NCBI GenBank assembly: GCA_022836615.1
Contig: MU405262.1
Span: 1 to 64,000 of the forward strand
From: Annulohypoxylon bovei var. microspora
Lineage: Eukaryota > Ascomycota > Sordariomycetes > Xylariales > Hypoxylaceae
Direction: 5' to 3'
Length of the DNA stretch: 64,000 nucleotides
Numbering within the stretch: position 1 is the first letter of the stretch; each line of letters opens with the position of its first letter. Below the pieces are notes generated by a model. It was not told the origin of the DNA. It was given only the letters and a program-made list of their open reading frames with translations, and ran no database searches. Shown here one piece after another: positions 61,699-64,000 of the stretch. The translations under genes were made by a program, and so were the position numbers.

Positions 61699-62988
61699 AT
61701 GGCAATCCGGGAGGACATTGTGGCCTCTGCGATCTCTTGTAAGTAATAGCCAGCCACTCCATTTCTTTGATGACCTTTTTTTGGAACCTAAGAGTTCTAG
61801 AAGTAGATGATGGTAACTAACAAGGCGAAATCAACTCTATAGTTTTGCAAGATCCAAATGTAGCATCTTCACCCACAGAGAACAAATTGTCCTTTCTGCG
61901 ATCAAAAAATCTAACACCAGAGGAAATCGATGTAGCCTTTGCACGAAGTGGCTCACCGTCTGATTCATATTCTACCTCTTCGCCGCCACCGCAGTACACC
62001 TCTAGTCCGGCTCAACGTCAACAGCAGTATGGCCAATACCAAACTCAGCCTTATGGATGGGAAGCACCGCCGCCAGAGCCGCCTAAGAGGGACTGGCGGG
62101 ATTGGTTCATCATGGCTACTGTAGTGGGCGGAGTTGGTTACGGTTTATATTTCATGAGCAAGGTACGGAACAGTTCTATCTAGTATCATACGGTTGATCG
62201 GGGAAACTAATTTAACTCGATGACAGCGTTACATATACCCTCTTGTCTCACCGCCAACCCCGGATAAACTAGAACAGGATAAGACGAATGTGGATGAGCA
62301 GTTCGAGAAAGCCTTCGCAACACTAGATCAGCTAGCGAAAGATACAGATGAGCTCAAGACTTCGGAGAAAGAACGAACCGAGAAGCTTGACAAGGTACTT
62401 GATGAACTAGACATATTCATGCGAGATACAAAGTCCGCCAGTAGGCGGCACGAAGATGAGACGGATCGACTGCGTGAGGAGATGAAAGCTCTCAAGAGCG
62501 TCATCCCTAAGTCCATGACAGCCAACAGGGATTTCACAGACAACCGACTAAAGGATATATCCAACGAGGTCAAGAGTCTTAAGTCGCTGATCAGCCAGCG
62601 GATGAACAACTCAGGCTCTACCCCTACTCCCGCTCTCAACGTTAGCAGACCAACCCCGCCGGTACCATCTATTAGCACCAATGGTTTCCTACTGCCGACG
62701 GGCGGCAATATCGCGCCCCCGACCGCGAGTGGCGCCTCGACCCCGGGCATCGACTTCATGGCTAAGGAGATTGGAGACGCAAAGCAGGCACTGCGCGAGG
62801 AGAACTCGTCCCCTCCGAGCGGCACTAGCACGAGCAGCAGCCGACAGGACTACCTATCCGCTCTCGGCGGCCGCAACAGCCCCTTCGGTAGCGGATCTCC
62901 TGCTACACCCAAGGCGTCGATCCCGGCGTGGCAGTTGGCGGCGAGCGGAAAAGGGGAAGGGCAGGGAGAGGCCGGTGGTAGTTCTTAG
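61699..62988 (+). CDS. pex14: Peroxisomal docking protein Pex14
   Basis: Three exons (61699-61738, 61843-62162, 62227-62988) encode 373 aa. The first exon is 40 nt, and the join gives REDIVASAISFLQDPNVASSP, the conserved Pex14 N-terminal domain that binds Pex5 (about 1-50, with LSFLRSKNLTPEEIDVAF). A Pro/Gln/Ser/Tyr-rich linker leads to a PPEPPKRDWRDWF motif and one membrane segment (about 101-121, IMATVVGGVGYGLYFM). A coiled coil follows (about 140-230). The C-terminal third is Ser/Pro/Gly-rich and disordered. With Pex13 and Pex17 it forms the import docking and pore complex. No reading-frame problem was seen. Confidence 0.93.
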
Positions 62989-63854
62989 CTCTTGAGCTTT
63001 TGAGTTCAACGCTTGAGTTATTAATAAGTATGCATTAGTTAAATCAATCGGCGTTCTTTTGACAGGGAGTTATCTTTTGTAAAAGGAAAGGTGGCCACGG
63101 GCATGTTACATTCGATGGCTAGCCCCATTCGACGTGATGAGGAGAGGTGCGGTGGGTGAGAGGAAGAGGAGGGCAACGTATGTATGTTTATAAATGAGCC
63201 TAATAACATAACCCAATAAGGAGGCTTAATTCCGTTTGTTTGATTTTGTGTATTTGTGATCGATGCTATAGGTGAATACGTATTGACTTGGTAGATATGA
63301 AGACATGAAGACGGGATCAACCATCTGGTTCGAAATATTTTCTAAACATCCTCTACGAGCGTCTCGAGTCCCGGGGTTCCCCTTTGCAGATTAGATCACT
63401 TAGGTAGGTAGGTACACAACTATACTTGCAGCCGGATCCTTCGAAACGGCCTAGCGAAATACAAAGGCTTCACAACAGCTAGCCCGGTATCTACTTGCTA
63501 AAACCCCTACACGTTACATTCGGGATCGCCACGTGCATGATTCGTGACGCCGAGGCTTGCCTGCGCCTCCAGCCATCTAGCGACGCTTCCGATATTACAC
63601 ACAGCCCAATATTCAAAAAGCAATTGAACGAGTAAACTATCACCTATGTAGGCACTGTTTTATTGATCTTGTTGTCGATGTATGTCTTATAATTATCGAC
63701 ACATACTACATATCAATATATATATATCTGACTCTGACTCTGAAGCCGGGTGAAACGCGGACCTTGCTGCTAGACGTTGAATTCATCAACGTCCTCCATC
63801 TCTGCTTACCCATCTTCGCGCCTCTAGTGTTCACTCGGTATCTCGCCAGTTCCC
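62989..63854. other. Intergenic: PEX14 3' region and promoter of the right-edge gene
   Basis: Contains TTAGGTAGGTAGGTACAC near 63400-63416 and an AT-repeat run TATATATATAT near 63718. No gene was seen. Confidence 0.4.
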
Positions 63855-64000
63855 ATGTCTGATTCCTTACCCGGCACTGCCGGTCCCGGGGCGTTAGGGC
63901 TTCTAATGACAATACTGCCCAAAATCCCCTTAGTGGTCAAAATCATCCTGCTACACGTCCTCCGGAGATCCGAGACTTCCAAGTACCTAGACCTGAAGAC
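63855..64000 (+). CDS. Partial CDS running off the right edge, possible alpha/beta-hydrolase N-terminus
   Basis: From the ATG at 63855 the frame stays open for 48 codons to the end of the window. It includes a hydrophobic/amphipathic run (LPKIPLVVKIILLHVLRR) followed by SETSKYLDLK. This resembles the N-terminal leader of some fungal alpha/beta-hydrolase-fold esterases, which have a similar IPL..K..L...L.....TS..WDL pattern. That comparison is from memory and weak. No catalytic motif lies inside the window. Confidence 0.35.
   Translation, partial: MSDSLPGTAGPGALGLLMTILPKIPLVVKIILLHVLRRSETSKYLDLK

Noticed and set aside
1..64000. tRNA, rRNA, CRISPR arrays, intact transposons or a secondary-metabolite cluster
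   Set aside because: I looked for T-loop-like GGTTCGA contexts, repeat-spacer arrays, transposase or reverse-transcriptase motifs and PKS/NRPS motifs, and saw none that hold up. A tRNAscan and a repeat-library search would be decisive.

Overview
The window is nuclear DNA of a filamentous ascomycete (Pezizomycotina, most likely Sordariomycetes; the class is an inference). Evidence: every recognisable gene belongs to a conserved fungal family. Genes are split by short introns (47-122 nt, one optional 161 nt) with GTRNGT-type donors and CTAAC/CTGAC branch sites. Kilobase-sized intergenic spaces are rich in the short motif TACCTACCTAGGTAGGTA. There is no operon structure, rRNA, recognisable tRNA, CRISPR array or intact transposon.

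Layout, left to right. 0.6-9.5 kb, minus strand: a CUE/DUF1771/Smr endonuclease-like protein (Cue2/N4BP2 type), a NAPE-PLD-type metallo-beta-lactamase phospholipase D, and TRAPP subunit TRAPPC11. 10.7-17.6 kb, plus strand: the Rpd3L subunit Rxt2, the phospholipid methyltransferase Opi3 (with a 17-nt microexon) and an NRAMP metal transporter. 20.3-21.1 kb: an acidic orphan protein. 24.9-26.8 kb: glycerol kinase. 28.8-30.2 kb, minus: GDP-mannose pyrophosphorylase with a 7-nt coding first exon. 30.2-39.4 kb is gene-poor and holds only one supportable exon, a dsRBD-like fragment on the minus strand. 39.4-41.2 kb, minus: protein farnesyltransferase beta subunit. 45.5-48.0 kb: a large Zn2Cys6 transcription factor. 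50.5-51.5 kb: tetra-ubiquitin. 52.1-54.3 kb: BRAP2/Etp1-type RING and UBP-finger protein. 55.7-57.9 kb: glycerol-3-phosphate acyltransferase. 59.7-60.8 kb: Apd1-type bis-His [2Fe-2S] protein. 61.7-63.0 kb: peroxin Pex14. A reading frame starting at 63855 runs off the right edge.

The genes are mostly housekeeping and do not form a biosynthetic cluster. Four of them (glycerol kinase, glycerol-3-phosphate acyltransferase, Opi3, NAPE-PLD) act in glycerophospholipid metabolism. They lie far apart on both strands, so this is probably coincidence.

I found no convincing new multi-gene system. The most unusual items are the OPI3 microexon, the acidic orphan with an alternative spliced C-terminus, the isolated dsRBD-like exon in the gene-poor stretch, the intergenic palindromic TACCTAGGTA repeats and the polypurine leader of the APD1 gene. 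All exon joins were worked out by hand from splice motifs, frame arithmetic and family conservation; no alignment or transcript data were available.
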